Below are positions 6,993 to 13,339 of a stretch of 15,624 nucleotides of DNA, piece after piece (position 1 is the first letter of the stretch; each line of letters begins with the position of its first letter). The DNA comes from HGM05190 sp964394205 (GTDB lineage Bacteria > Bacteroidota > Bacteroidia > Bacteroidales > Muribaculaceae): the NCBI GenBank assembly GCA_964394205.1, contig CAYMVS010000052.1, forward strand, positions 1 through 15,624. The letters are read 5' to 3'. Under the pieces are notes generated by a model that was not told where the DNA came from, searched no databases, and worked only from the letters and a program-made list of their open reading frames with translations. Made by a program: the position numbers and the translations under genes.

Positions 6993-7024
6993 AAAAAACG
7001 CTGGCTAATATTAGTCAGCGTTTT
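6993..7024 (-). terminator. Terminator or attenuator between peptide gene and enzyme genes
   Basis: Arms AAAACGCTG and CAGCGTTTT (7016-7024 and 6995-7003 on the minus strand) enclose the palindrome CTAATATTAG, giving a long A/T-tipped hairpin followed by six T (6998-6993). It starts about 20 bases after the peptide stop codon, and the peptidase ATG comes immediately after the T-run. Partial termination here would give abundant peptide mRNA and a smaller readthrough supply of enzyme mRNA, as in many RiPP operons. Confidence 0.75.
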
Positions 7025-7043
7025 ATAAGTCAAATGAGAGGGA

Positions 7044-7196
7044 TTAGTCGCCAAAGTTGTCGCCGCCTTCATTTTCGTCTTTGCCACCGCCGGGATTATC
7101 GGGATCGTCGGGATCTTTGGTAGCTGAGTCAAGGAATGAACCCTCAAGCATGAGCTCGAGCTCTTCGAGATCAGGTTTTACGTATTCAAGTTTCAT
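7044..7196 (-). CDS. Small acidic peptide, candidate RiPP precursor
   Basis: A 50-residue open frame from ATG 7196 to TAA 7046-7044. It begins MKLEYVKPDLEELELMLEGS, continues FLDSATKDPDDPDNPGGGK and ends in a Gly/Asp/Glu/Asn-rich tail, DENEGGDNFGD. The N-terminal half is leader-like. It has YxxPxL at 5-10, an amphipathic acidic helix and a Gly at 19, similar in part to the leader motif recognised by lasso-peptide B1 proteins. The second half lacks Cys, Ser and hydrophobic residues apart from F48. The only hydroxyl residues are S20, S24 and T26, the potential kinase targets. The gene has its own strong promoter and a terminator-like hairpin just after it, and the peptidase, kinase and PqqD genes follow on the same strand. 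Role as precursor is inferred from context. It could also be a small structural or signalling protein. Confidence 0.75.
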   Translation of the reverse strand: MKLEYVKPDLEELELMLEGSFLDSATKDPDDPDNPGGGKDENEGGDNFGD

Positions 7197-7234
7197 AGCT
7201 ATGTTGTTAAGTAGTTAAAGTTCAGTCGTGTGTA

Positions 7235-7265
7235 GAGAAATTTGTCGTTGGCGATAAATTTTCTC
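7235..7265 (-). promoter_or_regulatory. Hairpin in the 5' leader of the peptide operon
   Basis: On the minus strand, arms beginning GAGAAAATTTATCG and ending CGACAAATTTCTC pair around a CCAA loop with one bulge and one mismatch. It lies in the roughly 80-base leader between the promoter and the peptide ATG. It may stabilise the mRNA or control translation; no known riboswitch is recognised. Confidence 0.5.
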
Positions 7266-7280
7266 TTACTTTTGGTCAGG

Positions 7281-7311
7281 CAAAGGTACGACTAAAATTT
7301 GTAATTGCAAA
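7281..7311 (-). promoter_or_regulatory. Promoter of the peptide operon
   Basis: TTTG (7308-7311 on the minus strand), a 19-base spacer and TACCTTTG (7281-7288) form a near-ideal Bacteroidetes promoter. The predicted start near 7275 gives a leader of about 80 bases before the peptide ATG. Confidence 0.82.
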
Positions 7312-7333
7312 ACAAATTCTTCACAAAAGTTGA

Positions 7334-7357
7334 AAATTGAAACCTATTGTTCAATTT
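7334..7357. promoter_or_regulatory. Inverted repeat upstream of the peptide-operon promoter
   Basis: AAATTGAA and TTCAATTT form a perfect 8-bp inverted repeat with an 8-base spacer, centred about 36 bases upstream of the -33 box of the minus-strand promoter. The geometry suits a dimeric regulator. No regulator gene is adjacent. The rest of 7360-7478 shows no feature I can name. Confidence 0.45.
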
Positions 7358-7478
7358 GTAAATGTATTCCTAAACCAATTTTCAGACAATTAGAAACCAC
7401 AGTCAAGAGTATGGGATGGATTAGGCTGAGGAGCTTGCTGATATGAAAGGATCGAGGGGGTGGGGTGTGTTTTATTTT

Positions 7479-7509
7479 TTTGGTTTGTGACGAAAATTTT
7501 TTATATTTG
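7479..7509 (+). promoter_or_regulatory. Promoter of the rhamnose operon
   Basis: TTTG (7479-7482), a 19-base spacer and TATATTTG (7502-7509) match the Bacteroidetes consensus. The transcript would start near 7515 and carry a leader of about 135 bases before rhaM. An AraC-type activator would be expected to bind just upstream, but I cannot pick out its half-sites. Confidence 0.75.
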
Positions 7510-7559
7510 TGGCCGTGAAAATTCACAGCAACCTTAATCTATTCAACTTTTGCAAGCGA

Positions 7560-7617
7560 AAACTCAGATGTCCTGAGGCTCCCCGCCGCCCGGTAAAGCC
7601 GGCCGCCCGGTGAGTTT
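7560..7617 (+). other. Structured GC-rich leader segment before rhaM
   Basis: AAACTCA (7560-7566) can pair with TGAGTTT (7611-7617). The enclosed loop contains the direct repeat GCCGCCCGGT twice (7585-7594 and 7602-7611) and further self-complementary CCGG pieces. It sits inside the predicted untranslated leader of the rhamnose operon, whose surrounding sequence is much more AT-rich. It could be a regulatory RNA structure or a relic repeat. Confidence 0.45.
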
Positions 7618-7649
7618 AGCTTGTGAGACATAACTTTAAATTTCAATCC

Positions 7650-7964
7650 ATGAGAAGAGAGGCTTTCAAAATGTATCTCAAACCGGGGTTTGAGGCTGAA
7701 TATGAGCGTCGCCACGCGGCGATCTGGCCCGAGCTGAAAAAGTTGCTCAGCGACAGTGGCGTGAGCGATTACTCGATTTTTTGGGACCGCGACACAAACA
7801 TCCTTTTTGCAGTCCAGAAGGTGGAGGGTGACGGCGGCTCCCAAGACCTCGGAAACACTGAAATCGTGAAGAAATGGTGGGATTACATGGCCGACATTAT
7901 GGAAGTCAACGATGACAACTCGCCGGTCTCGATCCCTCTGCCCGAGGTTTTCCACATGGATTGA
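7650..7964 (+). CDS. rhaM: L-rhamnose mutarotase
   Basis: A 104-residue cytoplasmic enzyme that interconverts alpha- and beta-L-rhamnopyranose, supplying the anomer the isomerase uses. The sequence follows E. coli RhaM closely, with the same length. It opens MRREAFKMYLKPG, then has EYERRHAAIWPEL (17-29) with the active-site Tyr18 and His22, the KWWDYM segment, and the C-terminal NSPVSIPLPEVFHMD. The frame is open upstream to a GTG at 7623, but the ATG at 7650 is chosen because it reproduces the family N-terminus exactly. First gene of the rhamnose operon; rhaB follows after 25 bases. Confidence 0.93.
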   Translation: MRREAFKMYLKPGFEAEYERRHAAIWPELKKLLSDSGVSDYSIFWDRDTNILFAVQKVEGDGGSQDLGNTEIVKKWWDYMADIMEVNDDNSPVSIPLPEVFHMD

Positions 7965-7989
7965 TCAGCACCGAAAAATTCTCATAACC

Positions 7990-9456
7990 ATGAAAGACAA
8001 GAAATATTACATTGCTGTTGACCTCGGGGCGACAAGCGGTCGCACCATTTTGGGATGTCTCGACAGCGACGGCCGTCTGACCACCGAGGAGGTGACCCGT
8101 TTCCCCAACCAGATGCTTGACATCAACGGCCATCTTTACTGGAACATTTATTCGCTCTACGGCAACATCGTCGAGGGGTTGCGTCAGGTCGCGGCCCGTG
8201 GTGTCAAACCCGAGTCGATGGGTATCGACACGTGGGGTGTCGACGTGGTCTGCGTTGGCCCCGACAGAAAGGTGATGGGTGTGCCCAACGCCTACCGCGA
8301 TATTGACACCATAGGGTCGGGCGAGCGATTCTTTAAAGAGGTGATGAGTGCCGACGAGCTGTATAAGACCACCGGCATCCAGCATCTCGACTTCAACACC
8401 GTTTTTCAGCTCTATCAACATCACAATGACTGGGATTTTCAGCACGCCGGGACAATATTGTTCATGCCCGACGCGCTGAGCTATATGCTGACCGGAAAAA
8501 AGGTGACCGAATACACCATCGCCTCGACGGGAGCCATCCTTGACCCGGCCACGCGCCGTGTCGACGAGGCGCTTGTCAAGCGTGTCGGCGTTGACCCGTC
8601 AAAATTTGCTCCGGTTGTCGAGCCGGGCACGGTGATTGGCACCCTGCTCCCGGCCATCGGCAAGCTTACCGGCCTGGGCGAGTTGCCGGTAGTGGCCGTC
8701 GCCGGTCACGACACCGCCTCGGCCATCGCGCCCATTCCGGCCAAGACCGACCGTTTCGCTTATCTGTCGAGCGGCACTTGGTCACTGATGGGGGTTGAGA
8801 CCCAGGGCCCGGTTGTCAACGAGACCACGGCCGCCGAGAATATCACAAACGAGGGCGGTGTGTTCGGCACCATCCGTCTGCTCAAGAATATCACCGGCAT
8901 GTGGGTTGTCGAGGAGTGTCTCAAGCAGTGGAAACGCGAGGGGGTGAGCTACACCTATCCCGAGATGGTCAAGCTCGCCGAGGAGGCCGAGCCTTTCCGG
9001 TCGTTTATCGACACCGACGCCCCTTGCTTTGTCGCTCCGGCCAATATGCCTGAGGCTATTGCAGACTACTGCAGGCAGTCAGGACAGCCCGTGCCTGAGA
9101 CCCACGGCCAGTTTGTGCGCATGATTTTTGAGAGCCTTGCCATGAAGTACCGCAAGGTGCTCGCCCTGCTGGCCAAGGCCGGTGACTGCAAGATCGATGT
9201 GCTCCACGTCATTGGCGGCGGCTCGCGCAACGCGCTGCTCAACGGCTTTATAGCCGATGCTATCGCGCTGCCCGTCATCGCCGGCCCCGCCGAGGCCTCG
9301 GCCATTGGCAACATCATGATGCAGGTTGGCCACGGGTCGCTTCAGCAACTTCGCGACATGGTGATACCCAACGTCGAGACTGTAGAATACCTGCCCTCCG
9401 ACACCGCCGCCTGGGATGCCGCCTATCCCCGGTATCTTGAGGTGACCAAACAATGA
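7990..9456 (+). CDS. rhaB: Rhamnulokinase
   Basis: A 488-residue FGGY-family kinase that phosphorylates L-rhamnulose with ATP to L-rhamnulose 1-phosphate. The N-terminal ATP-site motif is DLGATSGR (11-18). GIDTWGVD (78-85) contributes to the sugar site. AGHDTASA (238-245) carries the catalytic base D241. The second phosphate loop includes SSGTWSLMG (260-268), and IGGGSRNALLNGF near the C-terminus is the conserved adenosine-binding region. Length matches E. coli RhaB. An upstream in-frame ATG at 7912 lies inside rhaM and is rejected in favour of 7990, which starts the family's usual KKYYIAVDLGATSG. The rhaA gene begins 28 bases after the stop. Confidence 0.95.
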   Translation: MKDKKYYIAVDLGATSGRTILGCLDSDGRLTTEEVTRFPNQMLDINGHLYWNIYSLYGNIVEGLRQVAARGVKPESMGIDTWGVDVVCVGPDRKVMGVPNAYRDIDTIGSGERFFKEVMSADELYKTTGIQHLDFNTVFQLYQHHNDWDFQHAGTILFMPDALSYMLTGKKVTEYTIASTGAILDPATRRVDEALVKRVGVDPSKFAPVVEPGTVIGTLLPAIGKLTGLGELPVVAVAGHDTASAIAPIPAKTDRFAYLSSGTWSLMGVETQGPVVNETTAAENITNEGGVFGTIRLLKNITGMWVVEECLKQWKREGVSYTYPEMVKLAEEAEPFRSFIDTDAPCFVAPANMPEAIADYCRQSGQPVPETHGQFVRMIFESLAMKYRKVLALLAKAGDCKIDVLHVIGGGSRNALLNGFIADAIALPVIAGPAEASAIGNIMMQVGHGSLQQLRDMVIPNVETVEYLPSDTAAWDAAYPRYLEVTKQ

Positions 9457-9484
9457 AAATCAAAAACCTAAACAATATTAGACC

Positions 9485-10738
9485 ATGAACAAAGAAACGA
9501 TTACCAAGGCATACGAAATTGCCAAAGAACGCTATGCCGCCATCGGCGTTGACACCGACAAGGTGCTTGACCAAATGCAGGATTTTCACCTTAGCATGCA
9601 CTGCTGGCAGGCCGACGATGTGGCCGGCTTTGAAAATCAGGGCGGTAGCCTCACCGGTGGTATTCAGGTGAACGGCAATTATCCCGGTAAGGCTCGCAAT
9701 ATCGACGAGCTGCGCGCCGATATCCTCAAGGCCATGAGTTTTATCCCCGGCAAGCATCGGTTGAACCTCCACGAGATATATGGCGACTTCAAGGGCCAGT
9801 TTGTCGACCGCGACCAGGTTACCCCCGAGCACTTCCAGAGCTGGATCGACTGGGGCAAAGCCAACGATGTCAAGCTCGACTTCAACTCGACATCGTTCTC
9901 ACACTCAAAGAGCGGCGACCTGTCGCTTGCCAATCCCGACAAGAGCATCCGCGATTTCTGGATCGAACATTCAAAGCGTTGCCGCGCCATCTCACAGGCC
10001 ATCGGCGAGGCTCAGCAGGATCCCTGCATCATGAACACATGGGTGCACGACGGCTCTAAGGATATCACCGTCAACCGTTACATGTACCGCGAGCTGCTCA
10101 AAGACTCTCTCGACCAGATTTTCGAGCACAAATATGACTGGATGAAAGACTGTGTCGAGTCTAAGGTGTTTGGCATCGGCCTGGAGAGCTACACCGTTGG
10201 CTCCAACGACTTCTACACCGCCTACGCCGCCAAAAACGACATGATGATCACCCTCGACACGGGCCATTTCCACCCCACCGAGAGCGTGGCCGACAAGGTG
10301 TCGGCGATGCTGCTGTTTGTGCCCGAGCTGATGCTGCACGTCAGCCGCCCCGTGCGCTGGGACTCTGACCATGTGACCATCATGGACGACCCGACGCTCG
10401 ATTTGTTCAGCGAGATTGTGCGTGCCGGCGCTCTCAACCGTGTTCACTATGGCCTTGACTACTTTGACGGCACCCTCAACCGCATCGGTGCATACGTCAT
10501 CGGCAGCCGCGCCGCCCAGAAGTGTATGATCCGTGCATTGCTCGAGCCTATCGCCACCCTGCGTCAGTATGAGCTCGACGACAAGAAGTTTGAGCGTCTC
10601 GCCCTGCTCGAGGAGGCCAAGGTGTTACCGTGGAACGCTGTTTACGACATGTTCTGCCTGAAGAACAACGTGCCTGTTGGCGAGGATTACATCGCCGCCG
10701 TGCAGCAGTATGAGAAAGAAGTGACCTCAAAACGATGA
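9485..10738 (+). CDS. rhaA: L-rhamnose isomerase
   Basis: A 417-residue, metal-dependent TIM-barrel isomerase converting L-rhamnose to L-rhamnulose. Family landmarks are MHCWQADDVAGFE (38-50), LNLHEIYGDF (93-102), the metal-site region MNTWVHDGSKD (183-193), GLESYTVGSND with E234 (232-242), LDTGHFHPTE with D258 and H261 (257-266), and RPVRWDSDHV with D293 and D295 (288-297). Length and motif order match E. coli RhaA and the Bacteroides enzyme usually called RhaI. The final four bases overlap the start of the lipoprotein gene (ATGA), so the two are probably translationally coupled. Confidence 0.95.
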   Translation: MNKETITKAYEIAKERYAAIGVDTDKVLDQMQDFHLSMHCWQADDVAGFENQGGSLTGGIQVNGNYPGKARNIDELRADILKAMSFIPGKHRLNLHEIYGDFKGQFVDRDQVTPEHFQSWIDWGKANDVKLDFNSTSFSHSKSGDLSLANPDKSIRDFWIEHSKRCRAISQAIGEAQQDPCIMNTWVHDGSKDITVNRYMYRELLKDSLDQIFEHKYDWMKDCVESKVFGIGLESYTVGSNDFYTAYAAKNDMMITLDTGHFHPTESVADKVSAMLLFVPELMLHVSRPVRWDSDHVTIMDDPTLDLFSEIVRAGALNRVHYGLDYFDGTLNRIGAYVIGSRAAQKCMIRALLEPIATLRQYELDDKKFERLALLEEAKVLPWNAVYDMFCLKNNVPVGEDYIAAVQQYEKEVTSKR

Positions 10739-11190
10739 AACACAGGGTGATAGTTCCGGTTTTGGCCGCGTTGGCTCTTGGGGCTTGCAACTCTAAGCCG
10801 GCATCGACAGCCGACGCTGTCGATGCCGCTGAGACCGTTGAGACCGTTGAGACCCCACAGGCGGCAACCGACAGTATCACGGCAGCCGTTGAGCGCCTCA
10901 ACGAGGTGTTCAAGTCGGGAAAGACGTCGACCCCGATCGACAGTATCACCTTTGAAAAGGGTGTGCTGACTTTCCATTGCACCTCGCCGGCGGGGTCGCT
11001 TGACGATGCCGAGGGGCTGAAATGGCTCCCCTCGATGGCGTTGAACGATCTCCCCATACTGGGCCGTGGCGCCTTGCAGCAGATCGTCGACTCGGACACC
11101 TCGGTGAGATTTGAATATGTCGATAAGGCCGATGCCGACAAAAAACATAGCTTCGCCCTGTCAAATAAAGATGTTGCCGGCAAGTTGTAA
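10735..11190 (+). CDS. Unrecognised lipoprotein within the rhamnose operon
   Basis: A 151-residue protein with a short lipoprotein signal: KHR, a hydrophobic stretch (VIVPVLAALAL), then lipobox LGAC with the lipidated Cys at residue 18. A low-complexity linker follows (about 20-46) rich in Ala, Asp, Thr and Glu and containing a VET-VET-VET repeat. The globular part (about 47-151) looks like alternating strands and helices, with no motif I can name. It would sit on a periplasmic or outer membrane face. It overlaps rhaA by 4 bases, so it is made together with the catabolic enzymes, yet it is not a standard rhamnose-pathway part. Sugar sensing or help with uptake are guesses only. A 13-bp inverted repeat lies within its signal/linker region. 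Confidence 0.8.
   Translation: MKHRVIVPVLAALALGACNSKPASTADAVDAAETVETVETPQAATDSITAAVERLNEVFKSGKTSTPIDSITFEKGVLTFHCTSPAGSLDDAEGLKWLPSMALNDLPILGRGALQQIVDSDTSVRFEYVDKADADKKHSFALSNKDVAGKL
10799..10828 (+). repeat. Intragenic 13-bp inverted repeat (hairpin)
   Basis: CGGCATCGACAGC (10799-10811) and GCTGTCGATGCCG (10816-10828) pair perfectly around a 4-base loop. It lies about 65 bases into the lipoprotein coding sequence. In mRNA it would be very stable and could slow ribosomes or mark an RNA-processing point. There is no T-tract. Confidence 0.75.
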
Positions 11191-11221
11191 TTAACCACAT
11201 TTGCCGATTTAAAACCGCCGG

Positions 11222-11266
11222 GAGGGTGTGTCAAAGTTTTCTTGATTGCAATTTTGATGCACCCTC
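11222..11266 (+). other. Intercistronic hairpin between lipoprotein gene and rhaT
   Basis: In RNA, GAGGGTGUGUCAAA (11222-11235) pairs with UUUGAUGCACCCUC (11253-11266) over 14 bp with two G-U wobbles, closing a 17-base loop. It fills most of the 99-base gap before rhaT. No T-tract follows, so it is more likely an mRNA processing or stability element than a terminator. Confidence 0.65.
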
Positions 11267-11289
11267 AAGGTTCATAAAAACCGATCATA

Positions 11290-12324
11290 ATGGAAATCAT
11301 AATAGGATTGCTAATAATAGCGGTGGGCGCGTTCTGTCAGTCGAGCTGCTATGTCCCTATCAACAAGATTAAGGAGTGGAGCTGGGAGAGCTACTGGATT
11401 GTGCAGGGAGTTTTTGCATGGCTCGTTCTCCCGCTTCTGGGAGCCCTGCTGGCGGTTCCGGCGGGTCACTCGTTGTGTGAGCTGTTCAGGGCCGACCTGA
11501 CGTTCAACATCTGGATGACCATCCTTTTTGGCGCCCTGTGGGGTGTCGGCGGCCTGACATTCGGCCTGTCGATGCGTTATCTGGGCGTGGCCCTGGGCCA
11601 GTCGATTGCTTTGGGCACCTGCGCGGGCCTGGGCACGATACTTGGCCCGGTGCTCCTGAACGTGTTCTTCCCCGAGAACGACCCTCTGTCACAGTTGACG
11701 TTTGCCGTAATACTGGGCGTGGTTGTCACGTTGGTGGGTATAGCCATCATCGGTGTCGCCGGCTCGATGAAAGCGTCGTCGCTCAGCGAGGAGGAGAAGA
11801 AGGCTGCTGTCAAGGATTTCAATTTCCCCAAGGGGATTGTCATCGCCCTGCTCGCCGGCTTCATGAGCGGATGTTTCAATGTTGGCCTCGAGTTTGGCAG
11901 CGACATCAACTTTGGCGACCTCACCCCCGACATATACAAGACCCTCCCGGCAACCTTGCTTGTCACCCTGGGCGGTTTTGTGACCAATGCCGTCTATTGT
12001 TTCTATCAGAACCAGAAGAATCACACCTGGGGCGATTATCGCAAGGGGGGAGTGCTGGCCAACAATCTGGTTTATTGCCTGCTGGCCGGCGCGCTGTGGT
12101 ACAGCCAGTTCTTTGGCCTGGCGCTTGGAAAGGGCTTCCTGACCGAGTCGCCAACGCTGATGACCCTCTCGTTCTGCATCCTGATGGCTCTCAATGTCGT
12201 GTTCTCCAACGTGTGGGGTATCATACTGCACGAGTGGAAAGGATGCTCAAAGAAAACCATCGCCGTCCTGGTGGTGGGCATTGTGGTGCTGGTCATCTCA
12301 TGTTTCCTGCCCCAATTGATTTAA
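11290..12324 (+). CDS. rhaT: L-rhamnose/proton symporter
   Basis: A 344-residue inner-membrane transporter, the same length as E. coli RhaT, that imports L-rhamnose with protons. It has about ten hydrophobic segments, for example at 2-20, 36-58, 75-95, 98-127, 137-158, 182-202, 220-240, 258-280, 290-312 and 322-341. Conserved RhaT stretches include GAFCQSSCYVPINKIKEWSWE (13-33) and FGLSMRYLGVALGQSIALG (91-109). A charged cytoplasmic loop (about 160-180, SLSEEEKKAAVKDF) splits the protein. It starts 23 bases after the intercistronic hairpin, and rhaD follows after 27 bases. Confidence 0.95.
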   Translation: MEIIIGLLIIAVGAFCQSSCYVPINKIKEWSWESYWIVQGVFAWLVLPLLGALLAVPAGHSLCELFRADLTFNIWMTILFGALWGVGGLTFGLSMRYLGVALGQSIALGTCAGLGTILGPVLLNVFFPENDPLSQLTFAVILGVVVTLVGIAIIGVAGSMKASSLSEEEKKAAVKDFNFPKGIVIALLAGFMSGCFNVGLEFGSDINFGDLTPDIYKTLPATLLVTLGGFVTNAVYCFYQNQKNHTWGDYRKGGVLANNLVYCLLAGALWYSQFFGLALGKGFLTESPTLMTLSFCILMALNVVFSNVWGIILHEWKGCSKKTIAVLVVGIVVLVISCFLPQLI

Positions 12325-12351
12325 AAAATTTATCACATATTTATACTAACT

Positions 12352-13164
12352 ATGTCTTCAATACTTGACAATTGCCCGGCGCTGAAAGCCGAGGTCGACA
12401 ACGTGGCCGAAGTGGCCGGCTATCTCTGGCAAAAGGGGTGGGCCGAGCGCAACGGCGGCAATATAACGGTAAATGTGACCGACCAGGTAGACGATGCCAT
12501 CCGCGCCAAGGCGGCCATTGCCGGTCCATTCGAGATCGGGCTTACGCTGCCCAACCTCAAAGGGTGCTACTTCTATTGCAAGGGTACCAACCGCCGCATG
12601 CGCGACCTGGCGCGTTGGCCGATGCAGAACGGCTCGGTGATACGCATCCTCGACGACTGCGCCTCCTATGAGATTGTCGGCGACGAGCCGGTGATGCCAA
12701 CGAGCGAGCTGCCGAGCCATCTGGCTGTTCACAACGACTTGATCGCCAAGGGGTCGGACTACAAAGCGTCGGTCCACACCCATCCGATCGAGCTTGTCGC
12801 CATGAGCCACACAAAGAAATTCCTTGAGAAAGATGTGCTCAGCCGGCTGCTCTGGAGCATGATTCCCGAGACAAAGGCATTCTGCCCCCGCGGTCTTGGC
12901 ATCGTGCCCTACATGTTGCCCTCGTCAAACGATCTCGCCAAAGCCACCATCGACGCCATTAACGACGATTATGATGTCGTTATGTGGGAGAAACACGGCG
13001 TGTTTGCCGTCGGCCCCGATGTGATGGAGGCGTTTGACATGATTGACACCCTCAACAAAAGCGCCATCATCTATATGGACGCCTGCTGCATGGGCTTCAC
13101 CCCCGACGGGATGAGCGACGAGCAGATGGCCGAGATGACACGTGTCTTCAAACTGCCCAAGTAA
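12352..13164 (+). CDS. rhaD: Rhamnulose-1-phosphate aldolase
   Basis: A 270-residue zinc-dependent class II aldolase that splits L-rhamnulose 1-phosphate to dihydroxyacetone phosphate and L-lactaldehyde. Visible landmarks are the phosphate-binding NGGNITVN (35-42), TSELPSH with the catalytic acid E119 (117-123), the zinc ligands H142 and H144 in VHTHPIEL (141-148), and H215 in WEKHGVF (212-218). Length is close to the 274 residues of E. coli RhaD. It is the last gene of the rhamnose operon. The lactaldehyde reductase that often follows it in related operons is absent. Confidence 0.95.
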   Translation: MSSILDNCPALKAEVDNVAEVAGYLWQKGWAERNGGNITVNVTDQVDDAIRAKAAIAGPFEIGLTLPNLKGCYFYCKGTNRRMRDLARWPMQNGSVIRILDDCASYEIVGDEPVMPTSELPSHLAVHNDLIAKGSDYKASVHTHPIELVAMSHTKKFLEKDVLSRLLWSMIPETKAFCPRGLGIVPYMLPSSNDLAKATIDAINDDYDVVMWEKHGVFAVGPDVMEAFDMIDTLNKSAIIYMDACCMGFTPDGMSDEQMAEMTRVFKLPK

Positions 13165-13237
13165 CACCGATACTCACGGCATGTCTTAAGGAGCATGGCT
13201 ACACTCTCCATCACCGCCGCGGCGACTCACCGGTTCC

Positions 13238-13265
13238 GGCCGACAGATTGAAAAAAGAATCGGCC
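13238..13265 (+). terminator. Weak hairpin after rhaD, possible operon end
   Basis: GGCCGA (13238-13243) can pair with TCGGCC (13260-13265), with an A-rich loop. No T-tract follows, so intrinsic termination is doubtful. It is the only stem near the 3' end of the operon and lies just before the fba promoter. Confidence 0.3.
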
Positions 13266-13271
13266 CGATAG

Positions 13272-13302
13272 TTGGGAGTGGTGAAAATTTTGTGTACTTT
13301 TG
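13272..13302 (+). promoter_or_regulatory. fbaA: Promoter of fbaA
   Basis: TTG (13272-13274), a 20-base spacer and TACTTTTG (13295-13302) match the Bacteroidetes consensus. The leader before the fba ATG is about 30 bases and A-rich, typical of highly expressed genes in this phylum. The promoter separates fba from the rhamnose operon. Confidence 0.72.
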
Positions 13303-13339
13303 CCCCAAGATATAGATAAACAACCAAAATAACAAAACA

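Noticed and set aside
5278..7196. Classical lasso-peptide cluster
   Set aside because: No asparagine-synthetase-like cyclase or B2 protease, and the peptide lacks a plausible ring-forming core after a standard leader.
7623..7649. GTG start for rhaM
   Set aside because: It adds nine residues not found in the family; the ATG at 7650 gives exactly the usual 104-residue length.
7912..7989. Upstream start for rhaB
   Set aside because: The extra 26 residues are the rhaM 3' end in another frame; the family N-terminus begins at 7990.
11689..12231. Minus-strand frame opposite rhaT
   Set aside because: Composition mirrors the codon structure of rhaT; no start signals or recognisable features.
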